This document shows positions 54,012-63,489 of a stretch of DNA of 64,000 bases, in pieces. Every line of letters starts with the position of its first letter. The first letter of the stretch is position 1. Under the pieces are notes generated by a model that searched no databases, was not told where the DNA came from, and saw only the letters and a list, made by a program, of their open reading frames with translations. The stretch spans positions 124,001 through 188,000 of the forward strand of contig NZ_CP071610.1 of assembly GCF_017357225.1 (NCBI RefSeq). Reading direction: 5' to 3'. The position numbers and the translations under genes were made by a program. Source of the DNA: Rhizobium binae (GTDB lineage: Bacteria; Pseudomonadota; Alphaproteobacteria; Rhizobiales; Rhizobiaceae).

Positions 54012-55841
54012 CTAGTTTTCGACGGGGCTGCGATTGTCGATCACGGCATGCAGCCGCAGCGCCAATTCAACGGCGAAGCGCTTTTCCGGCGTCTCCACAT
54101 CGATGCCGAACAGCTCCTGAATACGCGACAGGCGATATCGCAGCGTCGTCACATGCAGGCCCATCGTATCCGCGCAGGCCTGGCTGCGGCAGCCTTCCTG
54201 CAGGAAGGTCGACAGCGTTTCGAGATAGGGCGTGCCGTTTTTACGGTCATGCTCGGCGATGGCGCCGACGCTGTCATGAACGAACCCCCGGATATCGCCG
54301 GCATCGGACGCCGCGACCAGCAACGGCAGCGGCCCGAAATCCTGCCCGGACAGCGCGCCGGTGCGACCGAAGGAACGGCCGATGCGGATCGTGCGGCTGC
54401 ACCGCTCCCAGGCCGCGGGATAATCTGCAAGACCGCTGCAGCGATTGCTGGCGACGACGATCGGCCCTTCCTCGAAGGAATGCCCGAGATCCTCGGCGAT
54501 ACGGCGCATCACCTTGTTGAGTTTCTCCTGCCGCTTGCTGGCATCGAACGGCACCAGGCACACCAGCCCACCTTCTGTGGCAATCACGCTCGCCGGCATC
54601 GACGCCTGCTGCAATGTCCGTGCAACGCTGTGTTCGACATCGATCGAGATACCGCCGAGGCTCTTCGTGCGCTCCGGAAAGTCGACGACGATCATCTGCT
54701 GCGCGGCTGCAAAATTCAGCCCGAGACGCTGCGCCCGCTGCAGCACATCGCTGGCATTGCGCCAACGTTGCTCGACAACCTCGAAAAACAGTTCCGTCTG
54801 GGTGCGGGTCTCAAATCGGAATCGTACGAAACTGCGCATCATCTGGACATTGAGCGCGAACTTGGCGCTGTCGAGCATCAACAGATCCAGATCGCTGAAT
54901 TCGCGCGACGACGGAAAGATGATCAGCGCACCGACCAACTGGGCATCGACGTTCAGAGGCTCGATCCGCGCCGAAATCGTGAACCGGCGCGTGCCGTCAT
55001 CGAGAAACAGATTGGCCGTCTCGCTGCTGCCGTGATCGATCGCGTCGCGCGCAGCGCGCATCAAAGGCCGGCGGAGCGACGTCGCCGCCACCTCCTGCCA
55101 GGCGGCATCCTCGAACTGACCCAGATTGGGAGACCGACCGGGGATCACCTGGCTTGTGGTGAAATCGATGACGACAAGCGGATTGGGCAAGAGGGCGCCG
55201 ATCATGCTCGACAGCGAAGCGACCGACCCGTCGGCCAGCACGTGTTCCAATAGCGAAGTATGGGCCTGCAATGCTTTCTGCAGGCGGTCGGACGAGCGCT
55301 TCTCCGCTTCCAGCCGGTGCTGCCGCTCGATGGCGATTGCACCGAGATGAACGATCATGCCGAGGAAAGCGAGGTCGTCTTCCGAGACTTCGGTGATCTG
55401 TCGCGCGATCACGCTCAGCACCATCGGCCGGCCCTCGCTGTCGGCACAGCTCATCGGCATGACCAGAACCGTGCGGTAATCACGCTCGAACGCCTCGCGC
55501 CGATAGCCCGGAAATTCCTCGGATTCTCGCGCATCGCGAATATAGACGGGTTCGTTGCGCTGAAGCGCAATCAGCGACGGGCTCGTCGCCAGTTCCCACT
55601 TGTCCGGCAATTGCCGCTGGATCAGCGTCGGATCGTGCCGCACGACGACATGGGCATAGCCATGCGCCGCATCGATCGCCATGATCGAGCCCAGCGTCCA
55701 ATGCGCGTGACGGCAGGCGGCAATGATCAGGTCGCGCAGGACAGTCGTGAGATCGCCCCCGCTGTTGATCTGGCTGGCGACATCCCTCAATGACAAGATC
55801 TGCGATTTCTGGTCCACGCTGCGCATGTGCTCCCTGGGCAA
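54012..55841 (-). CDS. PucR/CdaR-type transcriptional regulator with GAF domain
   Basis: 609 residues. The N-terminal 190 residues form a GAF-type sensor (LRDVASQINSGGDLTTVLRD, MVIHLGAIAIERQHRLEAEK). A middle ligand-sensing region and a PucR C-terminal HTH follow (ETLSTFLQEGCRSQACADTM, LHVTTLRYRLSRIQELFGID). Such regulators control use of purines, aromatics and N-heterocycles. It is transcribed toward the catabolic operon and divergently from the DUF1185 gene, so it likely controls both. Confidence 0.85.
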   Translation of the reverse strand: MPREHMRSVDQKSQILSLRDVASQINSGGDLTTVLRDLIIAACRHAHWTLGSIMAIDAAHGYAHVVVRHDPTLIQRQLPDKWELATSPSLIALQRNEPVYIRDARESEEFPGYRREAFERDYRTVLVMPMSCADSEGRPMVLSVIARQITEVSEDDLAFLGMIVHLGAIAIERQHRLEAEKRSSDRLQKALQAHTSLLEHVLADGSVASLSSMIGALLPNPLVVIDFTTSQVIPGRSPNLGQFEDAAWQEVAATSLRRPLMRAARDAIDHGSSETANLFLDDGTRRFTISARIEPLNVDAQLVGALIIFPSSREFSDLDLLMLDSAKFALNVQMMRSFVRFRFETRTQTELFFEVVEQRWRNASDVLQRAQRLGLNFAAAQQMIVVDFPERTKSLGGISIDVEHSVARTLQQASMPASVIATEGGLVCLVPFDASKRQEKLNKVMRRIAEDLGHSFEEGPIVVASNRCSGLADYPAAWERCSRTIRIGRSFGRTGALSGQDFGPLPLLVAASDAGDIRGFVHDSVGAIAEHDRKNGTPYLETLSTFLQEGCRSQACADTMGLHVTTLRYRLSRIQELFGIDVETPEKRFAVELALRLHAVIDNRSPVEN

Positions 55842-55983
55842 GCCGTAGTCTGCACCGTTTCCTCCCGTTCATTCTACTCTTTTTGGGAGGAGAATGCAGT
55901 CGTCCATTCCTCTCAGGAGCAGGAAGACTTCAAGGCTTGCTACTTACTAGTTTCGCCGTCATCATCAACGAAAGATCGCGACC

Positions 55984-56571
55984 ATGGATATCGGCGTTAG
56001 GAAAATTGCCACGTTCATCGAGGAGACCTTCAACGAAGGCGGCAAGGATGCGGAGCGGCCGATCACCATGGTGGTGGTCGCAGCCATCCTGCGCAATCCA
56101 TGGGCTGGACAGGGTTTCGTCGACAATTTGCGACCGGAAATCCTGCGCGTGGCGCCGGTGCTTGGCCAGGAACTAACACGCCGGTTGCTTGCCCTGATGC
56201 CCGCTGAAAAGGTCGAGGCTTTCGGCAAGACCGCCGCCGTCGGCGTCAACGGAGAAATCGAACACGGCTCGGCCCTGATCCATACGCTCCGTTTCGGAAA
56301 CGTCTTCCGCGAAGCGGTCGGCGGTACTTCCTACCTGGAATTCACCAACACGCGCGCAGCCCCCGGAGCACTCCTCTCGCTTCCGATGACGCACAAGACT
56401 GAGTCCGGCAAGCGCTCGCACTTCCTCACCGCCAGCTTCCAGATCGCCGATGCGCCAGGACCGGACGAGATCGTCGTCGCGATCGGGACCTCTGACAGCG
56501 GCCGCGCCCATGCCCGCATTGCCGACCGCTTCCAGGACATGGCGGAAATGGATACCGAAAAGCGCACGTGA
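55984..56571 (+). CDS. DUF1185 / amino-acid-synthesis family protein
   Basis: 195 residues, ATG 55984. MDIGVRKIATFIEETFNEGG, PITMVVVAAILRNPWAGQGF, EAFGKTAAVGVNGEIEHGSA, LIHTLRFGNVFREAVGG and HKTESGKRSHFLTASFQIAD fit the DUF1185 family, which has a suspected but unproven enzymatic role. Its divergent position next to the PucR regulator links it to the catabolic operon, and the substrate may be an intermediate of that route. Confidence 0.8.
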   Translation: MDIGVRKIATFIEETFNEGGKDAERPITMVVVAAILRNPWAGQGFVDNLRPEILRVAPVLGQELTRRLLALMPAEKVEAFGKTAAVGVNGEIEHGSALIHTLRFGNVFREAVGGTSYLEFTNTRAAPGALLSLPMTHKTESGKRSHFLTASFQIADAPGPDEIVVAIGTSDSGRAHARIADRFQDMAEMDTEKRT

Positions 56572-56651
56572 GCCGCGCCCTGCGCAGCATAAGCATCAAA
56601 GGGCGACGTCAAGGATGAGAGCTGTTGCGTACCGGCAGGATACGAACCCGC

Positions 56652-57146
56652 ATGAAACTTGACGCGATCGATCTGCGCATCCTCGAGGCTGTCCAGCGCG
56701 ACGGCCGCATCACCAAGGTGGCGCTAGCAGAAGAGGTCGGACTGTCGCCGACCCCCTGCTGGATGCGGCTTCGAAAACTGGAAAAGTCCGGTATCGTCTC
56801 CGGCTATCACGCCCGCGTCGCGGTGCGTCGCATGGCGCCGGTCGCCAGCGTCATGATGGAAGTCACCCTGGAAAACCATCGACGGGCCGATTTCGATCGT
56901 TTCGAGCGCGCCGTTGCCGCCATCACCGAAATCATCGCCTGCTGGTCGGTCGGCGGCGGAGTCGATTATATCCTGAAGATTATGGCCGCCGATATCGACG
57001 CTTATCAGCGGCTGGTCGATGGCCTGCTCGACCGCGAGATCGGCATTGCTCGCTATTTCACCTATATCGTCACCAAGACGGTAAAGGAGAAAACCACGTT
57101 GCCGCTGTCGGTGCTCTTGTCCGCGCCAGACGCGCCGAACAGCTAG
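56652..57146 (+). CDS. Lrp/AsnC-family transcriptional regulator
   Basis: 164 residues from MKLDAIDLRILEAVQRDGRI (ATG 56652), 80 bases after the DUF1185 gene. An ATG nine codons earlier lacks the family start. The HTH is TKVALAEEVGLSPTPCWMRL, then RKLEKSGIVSGYHARVAVRR, with an RAM ligand-binding domain (CWSVGGGVDYILKIMAADID). Members of this group regulate amino-acid-related catabolism. Likely cotranscribed with the DUF1185 gene. Confidence 0.9.
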   Translation: MKLDAIDLRILEAVQRDGRITKVALAEEVGLSPTPCWMRLRKLEKSGIVSGYHARVAVRRMAPVASVMMEVTLENHRRADFDRFERAVAAITEIIACWSVGGGVDYILKIMAADIDAYQRLVDGLLDREIGIARYFTYIVTKTVKEKTTLPLSVLLSAPDAPNS

Positions 57147-57209
57147 ACGATCGCTCTGCGACAACTGCCTTCTTTGGACCAATCCTCTCTCATCGTCCGG
57201 CTCAACAGA

Positions 57210-57311
57210 TCATTCCTCGCGTGAAAGCTGCCAGACTTCCGGGAATGCTGCGGCAAGGGCGTCGACCGCCAGGCGCGCCTTGAGCGGAAGATGAGGTGTC
57301 TGTAGCCACAG
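57210..57311 (-). pseudogene. LysR-family regulator, C-terminal tail only
   Basis: The minus strand reads LWLQTPHLPLKARLAVDALA, then AAFPEVWQLSREE and TGA. PHLPLKxRxxxDxLxxxF is the stereotyped end of LysR substrate domains. Nothing upstream continues the frame, and the cold-shock gene promoter occupies the next bases. It is a deletion scar from a lost regulator. Confidence 0.6.
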
Positions 57312-57426
57312 CGCGGAAGCGTTCTCGCCTCTTCATGGACGAGGTTCATTCGTTGATTGGCAATTGCTTCCGCTATAAGGTTTGTCTCGCGTGTAGACAT
57401 GCCGCAAAGACTGAAGAGGAATTGAG

Positions 57427-57630
57427 ATGGCGACCGGTACTGTTAAGTTTTTCAACGATGATAAGGGATTTGGCTTCATCACTCCGGATAACGGAGGAGC
57501 GGACGTATTCGTTCACGTATCCGCTTTGCAGCAAGGCGGCTCGCTCAGAGAAGGTGACAAGGTCAGTTTCGAGGTAGGCCAGGACCGCAAGACCGGGAAG
57601 TCCAAGGCCGAGAACGTCAGCGTGCTCTGA
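57427..57630 (+). CDS. cspA: Cold-shock protein (CspA family)
   Basis: 67 residues, ATG with ribosome site gaggaattgag. [20 protein letters not shown] has both RNP motifs (KGFGFI and DVFVHVSAL). A single cold-shock domain of usual length binds single-stranded RNA/DNA and acts as an RNA chaperone. A clean hairpin terminator follows 19 bases after the stop, so it is a single-gene transcript. Confidence 0.95.
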   Translation: MATGTVKFFNDDKGFGFITPDNGGADVFVHVSALQQGGSLREGDKVSFEVGQDRKTGKSKAENVSVL

Positions 57631-57648
57631 TTGCGGGCTCCGCGTGAC

Positions 57649-57675
57649 AGCCTGACCAAAAAATTCGGTCAGGCT
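57649..57675 (+). terminator. Hairpin terminator after the cold-shock gene
   Basis: AGCCTGACC (57649-57657) and GGTCAGGCT (57667-57675) form a perfect 9-bp stem with an A/T-rich loop (aaaaaattc). It lacks a long T-run on the plus strand, but the position 19 bases after the stop supports termination. Confidence 0.7.
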
Positions 57676-57768
57676 AGTCGCGTCCGAGATCCGCGGGCTC
57701 ACGGAATTCCGCCTAAATTCGTCGCCTTGAACGGCTTCGAACCAACGACCAGCTCTTCAAACTCAATA

Positions 57769-60700
57769 TCAATGAAAATTCCTGCTCTTCACCTTCAGCG
57801 TATCGATATGAAGGTCAGGCACGAACATGTCGCGCACGGCTATAACCGGCTTCGGTTTGTCCCGTGGATCAGGCCCTCCGGCTCTGGCAAACTCATCACC
57901 ACGGCCGGCCGGAAGCGTGAACTCTTCATCGCGATCGGCAAGGCCGGTCAGATCGCCTGACAGATCGAACAGTTGCTGAGCGACAAGATGCACCACCTCC
58001 CCTTCCCGCTGAATCCGACCATTGATCGCCATCATCGAGGATCCGAGCACGACCCGCCGGCGTTTTTCAAACAGCGTCGGCCAGACGACGAGGTTGGCCG
58101 GCCCGGTCTCGTCCTCGATGGTGATGAACATGACGCCCTTGGCCGATCCGGGCTTTTGCCGCACCAGCACAAGTCCTGATGTATAGACCCAACGCCCGTC
58201 CCTCGAGTTCATCGCCTCGGCACAAGTGATAATGTTGCGCACTGATAAATCCTTGCGTAGGAAGGCAATCGGATGCTGCCGCAATGTCAGTCCGGTATGA
58301 CTATAGTCCTCGATAACATTGTGCCCGTCCGTCATCTGTCGAAGCAGGACTTCAGGCTCCTGCTGCTCGGCGATTGCAGCCCTCTCCCGTTCGGCAGCCG
58401 CCGCAAACAGCGGCAGGGGTTCGTCGCGCAGCGCCTTGATCGCCCAGAGCGCGTCGCGGCGTTCGAGCTTCAGCGACGGCAGGAAGGCATCGGCCTTGGC
58501 AAGCTGGACGAGCGCCTCCGATGGCACGCCGGATCGCCGCCACATATCGTCAACCGAGGCAAAGGCATTGTCCATGCGTGCCGCGACGATGCGCGCCGCG
58601 TCAGCGACCGCCAGTCCTTTCACCTGCCGGAAACCGAGCCGTACGGCGTGGCGGCCAGAATTGCCGATCCGCTCCAGCGTGCAGTCCCACCGGGACCGAT
58701 TGATGCAGACCGGCCGCACCTCGACGCCGTGGGCTCTCGCATCGCCGACGATCTGCGCCGGAGCGTAAAAACCCATGGGCTGCGAATTGATCAGCGCGGC
58801 ACAGAAGGCTTCCGGATAGTGGCATTTGATGTAGCTCGACGCATAGGCGATCAGCGCGAACGAAGCCGCATGGCTCTCCGGGAAACCATAGGAGCCAAAG
58901 CCTTCGAGCTGGGAGAAGGTCTTTTCGGCGAATTCCGGCGTGTAGCCGTTCCTCACCATGCCGGACACGAGCTTGTCCTTGAACCGCGAGACGCCGCCGG
59001 TGAACTTGAAGGTCGCCATCGATTTGCGCAGCTGGTCAGCCTCGCCACCGGTAAAGCCGGCGCAAACCATCGCCACCCTCATCGCGCTCTCCTGAAACAG
59101 CGGCACGCCCAGCGTCTTGCCGAGCACCGCCTCAAGCTCGGGCGTCGGATATTCGACGGCCTCCTTGCCTTCGCGCCGGCGCAGATAGGGATGCACCATG
59201 TCGCCCTGGATCGGACCGGGCCGGACTATGGCGACCTGCACCACGAGGTCGTAGAAGGTTCGGGGTTTCAGCCGCGGCAGCATCGCCATCTGAGCGCGGC
59301 TTTCGATCTGGAACGTGCCGAGCGTATCGGCCTTGCGGATCATCGCATAGGTCGCAGGATCCTCCTGCTCGATGTCAGACAGGTCGAGATCCCGATCCTT
59401 GTGCTCGCGGATCAGATCGAAGGCCTTGGCCATGCAGGTCAGCATCCCAAGGGCCAGGACGTCGACCTTCATGAATTTCAGGGCTTCGACGTCGTCCTTG
59501 TCCCATTCGATGATCTGACGGTCCTTCATCGTGGCCGGTTCGATCGGCACGAGATCGTCGAGCCGATCATGGGTGAGGACGAACCCGCCCGGATGCTGGC
59601 CGAGATGCCGTGGCGCGCCCATCAATTGCTGCGCAAGCTTCAAGGTCAGCACAAGACGCCGGTCGTCTGGATTGAGATTGAGTTCGCTAACATTGCGATC
59701 GCAGACCTCCTCCGACCAAGCCCACATGCCCGACGACAAGGCCTTGATCACGTCCTCCGGCAGGCCGAGCGCCTTGCCGACATCGCGGATCGCGCCGCGC
59801 GCCCGGTAGCGCGTCACGGTGGCGCAGAGCGCTGCCTTTTCTCTGGAATAGGTGCGATAGATCCACTGGATCACCTCTTCCCGCCGCTCGTGCTCGAAAT
59901 CCACATCGATATCCGGCGGCTCGTCGCGCTCCTGGCTGACGAAGCGCTCGAACAAAAGATCGTTTGTCGAGGGATCGATACTGGTGATGCCGAGAATGTA
60001 GCAGACGGCGCTGTTGGCGGCGGAACCCCGCCCCTGGCAAAGAATGCCCTGGGACCGCGCATAGCGCACGATCGAAAAGACGGTCAGGAAATAGGGCGCG
60101 TATTTCATGGTGCGTATGAGATCGAGCTCGTGCCGCACGACCTTCAACACATCAGGCGGTAGTCCTTCAGGATAGCGATCAGGCACGCATTGCCAGACAT
60201 AATGCTCAAGAGACGCTTGCGCGTCCTTGCCTGGGAGAATGGCCTCCTCAGGATATTGATAGGTCAGCTCCTCGAGCGAGAACCGACAGCGGTCGGCGAT
60301 TTCAATCGTCCGGGCCAGTGCATCCGGGTAACGGGGGAACAGTCGCTGCATCTCTTCCGGTGGCTTTAGGAAGCGGTCGGCGTGGCGTTCCCTTTCAAAA
60401 CCAACATCGTCGATCGTCGTGCGGGTGCGAATGCAGGTGACAATGTCCTGCAGCTGTCGGCGGCCTGGCTCGTGGAAGAGGACATCATTGGTGACGACCG
60501 TCCGCACCTTGAACCGCGCCGCAACATTGGAAATCTCATGCAGCCGCAGCTGGTCGTTCTGCCGGCGTCGCAGACAAAGCGACACATAGGCCCGATCACC
60601 AAACAGCTCGGCCATCTTGCGCAGCTGGATCGCGCAGACGTCATCCGGCAGATCCGGCACAAGAATGCCGATCATGCCGTCGTTGTACGCGATGACATCG

Positions 60701-61026
60701 TCCCAGTGCAGGATGCAGTTGTTCTTGCCGCCGCGCGACTTGCCAAGCGTGATAAGGCGGGTCAGCCGGGAATAGGCAGCCCGGTCGGTCGGGTAGACCA
60801 GCAGCGACATGCCGTCGGCCAGATCAAGCCGGCAACCGACAACGAGGCGTAAGGCGGTGGCACGCGATGCTTCAAGCGCCCGGACAATTCCGGCAAGCGA
60901 ATTGCGGTCGACAACGCCGAGGGCTTCGATGCCAAGAGCCTTGGCGGTCTCGAACAGTTCCTGCGCCGAGCTTGCACCGCGCAGGAAGGAAAAATGGGTC
61001 GTGACCTGCAACTCGGCATAGCTCAT
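57769..61026 (-). CDS. dnaE2: Error-prone DNA polymerase DnaE2 (ImuC)
   Basis: 1085 residues. PHP domain at the start ([33 protein letters not shown]), polymerase core with [20 protein letters not shown] (catalytic Asp residues), [20 protein letters not shown] and [20 protein letters not shown], then an OB-fold near the end ([20 protein letters not shown]). It is the translesion polymerase of the imuABC mutasome, working with ImuB in SOS mutagenesis. The start overlaps imuB by four bases (ATGA). Length and motifs are intact. Confidence 0.95.
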   Translation of the reverse strand: MSYAELQVTTHFSFLRGASSAQELFETAKALGIEALGVVDRNSLAGIVRALEASRATALRLVVGCRLDLADGMSLLVYPTDRAAYSRLTRLITLGKSRGGKNNCILHWDDVIAYNDGMIGILVPDLPDDVCAIQLRKMAELFGDRAYVSLCLRRRQNDQLRLHEISNVAARFKVRTVVTNDVLFHEPGRRQLQDIVTCIRTRTTIDDVGFERERHADRFLKPPEEMQRLFPRYPDALARTIEIADRCRFSLEELTYQYPEEAILPGKDAQASLEHYVWQCVPDRYPEGLPPDVLKVVRHELDLIRTMKYAPYFLTVFSIVRYARSQGILCQGRGSAANSAVCYILGITSIDPSTNDLLFERFVSQERDEPPDIDVDFEHERREEVIQWIYRTYSREKAALCATVTRYRARGAIRDVGKALGLPEDVIKALSSGMWAWSEEVCDRNVSELNLNPDDRRLVLTLKLAQQLMGAPRHLGQHPGGFVLTHDRLDDLVPIEPATMKDRQIIEWDKDDVEALKFMKVDVLALGMLTCMAKAFDLIREHKDRDLDLSDIEQEDPATYAMIRKADTLGTFQIESRAQMAMLPRLKPRTFYDLVVQVAIVRPGPIQGDMVHPYLRRREGKEAVEYPTPELEAVLGKTLGVPLFQESAMRVAMVCAGFTGGEADQLRKSMATFKFTGGVSRFKDKLVSGMVRNGYTPEFAEKTFSQLEGFGSYGFPESHAASFALIAYASSYIKCHYPEAFCAALINSQPMGFYAPAQIVGDARAHGVEVRPVCINRSRWDCTLERIGNSGRHAVRLGFRQVKGLAVADAARIVAARMDNAFASVDDMWRRSGVPSEALVQLAKADAFLPSLKLERRDALWAIKALRDEPLPLFAAAAERERAAIAEQQEPEVLLRQMTDGHNVIEDYSHTGLTLRQHPIAFLRKDLSVRNIITCAEAMNSRDGRWVYTSGLVLVRQKPGSAKGVMFITIEDETGPANLVVWPTLFEKRRRVVLGSSMMAINGRIQREGEVVHLVAQQLFDLSGDLTGLADRDEEFTLPAGRGDEFARAGGPDPRDKPKPVIAVRDMFVPDLHIDTLKVKSRNFH

Positions 61027-62534
61027 GCGAAGATCCCATGGCAGAACCAGCGATGGCTTCCGGTTTCCGGATCGATGCCATCACCGGAGCGAAACACCCA
61101 GAGACGCTCGCCGGCCTCGTCTTCGATAACGAAGTAGTCTCGCACCGCCTCCATCTCGGCGTCGCGCCGCCACCACTCGCCAAAAATCCGCTCAGGCCCA
61201 TCGGCTCGCTTGACCTTCCGGCGCCTTCCGCGCCAGGTGATCGAGACCGGCGGCCGGTCCGGCAGCAAGGCGATAGCCTCGATCAGCTCCGGACGGGCCA
61301 GCAGCCGGACCGGTCGGCGCCAATGGCTGACCCAGGTGACCTCGACCGGATCGGCAGCAGGACTGATCCGCTGGACGGAGCGCTCGGGCACATCGGAGGC
61401 AACGGGTGCCACTCGATACACACGCTGGCCACGGTTGCCGTAAATGTCGATCAGCGGCGTCACGTCCTTCACTTCCTCCTCGACCAGCGAGGAGGATTTC
61501 TGGCGCTCCTCCAGCGGCTCGGCCATCACCGCAACCAAGGTGAGCTTCTCGATCCCAAAGCCAGGTTCGATCTTTTCCGTCCGGTCGCGGAACAGCTTCG
61601 TCAGCCAGGCGACATCGCGCACCGGCTTGACCGTGCCGGCGCGGATTGCCTGCCGCGTACCGTCGACCTTTTCGACGATCAGGTCGGCGCGCCGAACACC
61701 AAGGCCGCGCCTCTGCAGCTCCTCGATCAGTTGCACGACCAGCCGGCCCACATATTTGTTGATGGTTTCGGCAGCACCGATCGGCTCGGCGAAGGCTCTG
61801 GAGACCTCGATAGTTTCGGCGGTGCGGATCGGATCGATCGGTTCGGAAGCGCGGCCGAACATCTGGTCGAGCCGCCGGCCAATCTCCGGACCAAAACGAA
61901 GCGTCAGCGGCGCGCGCGGCGTGTTCGCCAATTCGCCGATCGTCTGGAAGCCGAGCGTGCGCAGATCGCTGACGACTTTCCCCGGAAGGCGCAGCAACGA
62001 TATCGACAGCTTTTCGACGGCGCGGACGGTCTCACCTGAAGGCACGATGACCGTTTCGCGGCTGATGGCACGGGCGCAGGCGTGCGCCGCACCCCAGGTG
62101 TCGGCGATGGCGACACGGGGGGTGAGTTTTTTTGCCAGGAACTGATTAGCGATCTTCGTCACCATGGCGAGCTCGCCGCCCTGCAGGTGATCGGCACCCT
62201 CCGTGTCCATGACGATCCCATCGACCCCATCGACTGCGACGATCGGCGAATAGAGCGTCAGCGCCCAGAGGGTAATGCGTTCGAGTGCTGCGGCATCCAT
62301 TGCAGGATCCGCCTCGACCAGCATCAGGCCGCGGAACAGCGCCTGTGCTTTGGCGGCCGGCATGCCGACATGAACGCCGGCTTTTCGGGCGGCGGCGTCG
62401 GCCGCCGACACCCAGCGTTTCGAGCCGCTCCTGGCGATCACCGCGATCGCCTGTTCAGGCGGAATAGACGGATCGGCGCGACGAATGCGATCCGTCGGCA
62501 GATCCGGAAGATAGATCGAGACAACCCTTGTCAT
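61023..62534 (-). CDS. imuB: ImuB, inactive Y-family polymerase-like mutasome protein
   Basis: 503 residues. [20 protein letters not shown] and [20 protein letters not shown], then [20 protein letters not shown], match ImuB. The Y-family catalytic acidic residues are not preserved, as expected for ImuB, which instead recruits DnaE2 to the sliding clamp. The ending [20 protein letters not shown] is the usual C-terminal motif. Overlaps imuA by 80 bases and dnaE2 by four, so the three are translated together. Confidence 0.93.
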   Translation of the reverse strand: MTRVVSIYLPDLPTDRIRRADPSIPPEQAIAVIARSGSKRWVSAADAAARKAGVHVGMPAAKAQALFRGLMLVEADPAMDAAALERITLWALTLYSPIVAVDGVDGIVMDTEGADHLQGGELAMVTKIANQFLAKKLTPRVAIADTWGAAHACARAISRETVIVPSGETVRAVEKLSISLLRLPGKVVSDLRTLGFQTIGELANTPRAPLTLRFGPEIGRRLDQMFGRASEPIDPIRTAETIEVSRAFAEPIGAAETINKYVGRLVVQLIEELQRRGLGVRRADLIVEKVDGTRQAIRAGTVKPVRDVAWLTKLFRDRTEKIEPGFGIEKLTLVAVMAEPLEERQKSSSLVEEEVKDVTPLIDIYGNRGQRVYRVAPVASDVPERSVQRISPAADPVEVTWVSHWRRPVRLLARPELIEAIALLPDRPPVSITWRGRRRKVKRADGPERIFGEWWRRDAEMEAVRDYFVIEDEAGERLWVFRSGDGIDPETGSHRWFCHGIFA

Positions 62535-63207
62535 CGCACGCCCTCACGAGAAACTCAGCACATTCACCCGCTTTCACGCGCATCAATTCCAGCAACCATC
62601 GAGCCCTCCCCACACCCGGCACTGGCAATTCCTCCGACGGCATCACGCTGACCCGCCACCGCGTGGTCGATGCCGTCGGCTGCCCGAAATCACTGGCCTC
62701 CGTCTGCCGTCGCCAGCGTCGCACCGCGAGCGCCATGGTGCCTGTCCGCTCGGCCGCCAGCTGCAGGCGGCGCGAACTGACCATCGGCAGGCGAACGAGT
62801 TCACCGACGACGGCGCCGAGACCGCCAAATGAAAGCCCTTCTTCCATATTGGCGAGCACGTCCTCTTCCTTGTCGGATTCGACAAAGATCACCCGGTCGG
62901 GATGGAGACCGACCTGGGCGAGTGCCGGAAAAAACAGATCGGGACGGGTCAGGCACCAGACGATCGGGCCTTTGGTGCGGGCCGCGATGCCCGCCGCACA
63001 CAGAGCTGCCGCCGCGCCGTCCACCGTGCCCGACCCGCCGCCGGCAAATTCGTGCAGGGCACCGTAGGCCAGACCACCTCCCGGCAGGAACGCATCGATT
63101 TCCGGCACGCCGAAGGACAGACAGCCAGCCTTTCTGGCTGACACGCCCTCCAGCGAAGCGATGCGCTCGCGCAAATCGGAAATCACCCTTCCACGGGCAG
63201 CAGTCAT
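62455..63207 (-). CDS. imuA: ImuA, SOS mutasome recombinase-like protein
   Basis: 250 residues. LSFGVPEIDAFLPGGGLAYG, ALHEFAGGGSGTVDGAAAAL and VWCLTRPDLFFPALAQVGLH are typical of ImuA, a RecA/SulA-like protein. PDRVIFVESDKEEDVLANME also fits. It heads the imuA-imuB-dnaE2 operon. A LexA box lies 62 bases upstream of the start. Confidence 0.93.
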   Translation of the reverse strand: MTAARGRVISDLRERIASLEGVSARKAGCLSFGVPEIDAFLPGGGLAYGALHEFAGGGSGTVDGAAAALCAAGIAARTKGPIVWCLTRPDLFFPALAQVGLHPDRVIFVESDKEEDVLANMEEGLSFGGLGAVVGELVRLPMVSSRRLQLAAERTGTMALAVRRWRRQTEASDFGQPTASTTRWRVSVMPSEELPVPGVGRARWLLELMRVKAGECAEFLVRACDDKGCLDLSSGSADGSHSSRRSVYSA

Positions 63208-63268
63208 CGTTCACGGCTCCCTTCAAGGTCGTGTTGGCGGCCGACATCATGTCGAGCAAAATGCGGAT

Positions 63269-63283
63269 GTTCTCTTTCTGTTC
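63269..63283. promoter_or_regulatory. LexA (SOS) box upstream of imuA
   Basis: GTTCTCTTTCTGTTC is an exact GTTC-N7-GTTC, the alphaproteobacterial LexA recognition sequence. It lies in the 282-base gap between imuA and the divergent ligase gene. It predicts DNA-damage induction of the imuABC operon. The rest of 63208-63489 shows nothing else I can name. Confidence 0.88.
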
Positions 63284-63489
63284 CGACCCAATGGAAGAGT
63301 CAAGCAACCGGAGGAATGGGAATATTATCCTGAACATTAGAAAGCAGCCGAATACCGAAGGGAATCAGCCCAATAGCGGCCCGCGGATTTTTTTTCGAGT
63401 GTTTGCGAGCACTAATCCCTTTGTGTGAATTGCGGGGACAAGTCGGTATCGTCACAGTGTCTTAATGATTTTTCTGCTGAACTGCCGGC

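Noticed and set aside
54048..55253. Plus-strand frame (about 401 codons) opposite the PucR regulator
   Set aside because: It is the antisense shadow of a gene with clear GAF and HTH motifs.
57720..57760. Sequence like a tRNA T-arm (ggcttcgaaccaacgacc) after the cold-shock gene
   Set aside because: No acceptor, D or anticodon arms can be folded around it, and it is not a tRNA.
58273..60162. Long plus-strand frame (about 629 codons) opposite dnaE2
   Set aside because: It is a codon-bias shadow of dnaE2, with His/Arg/Asp-rich composition and no recognisable motifs.
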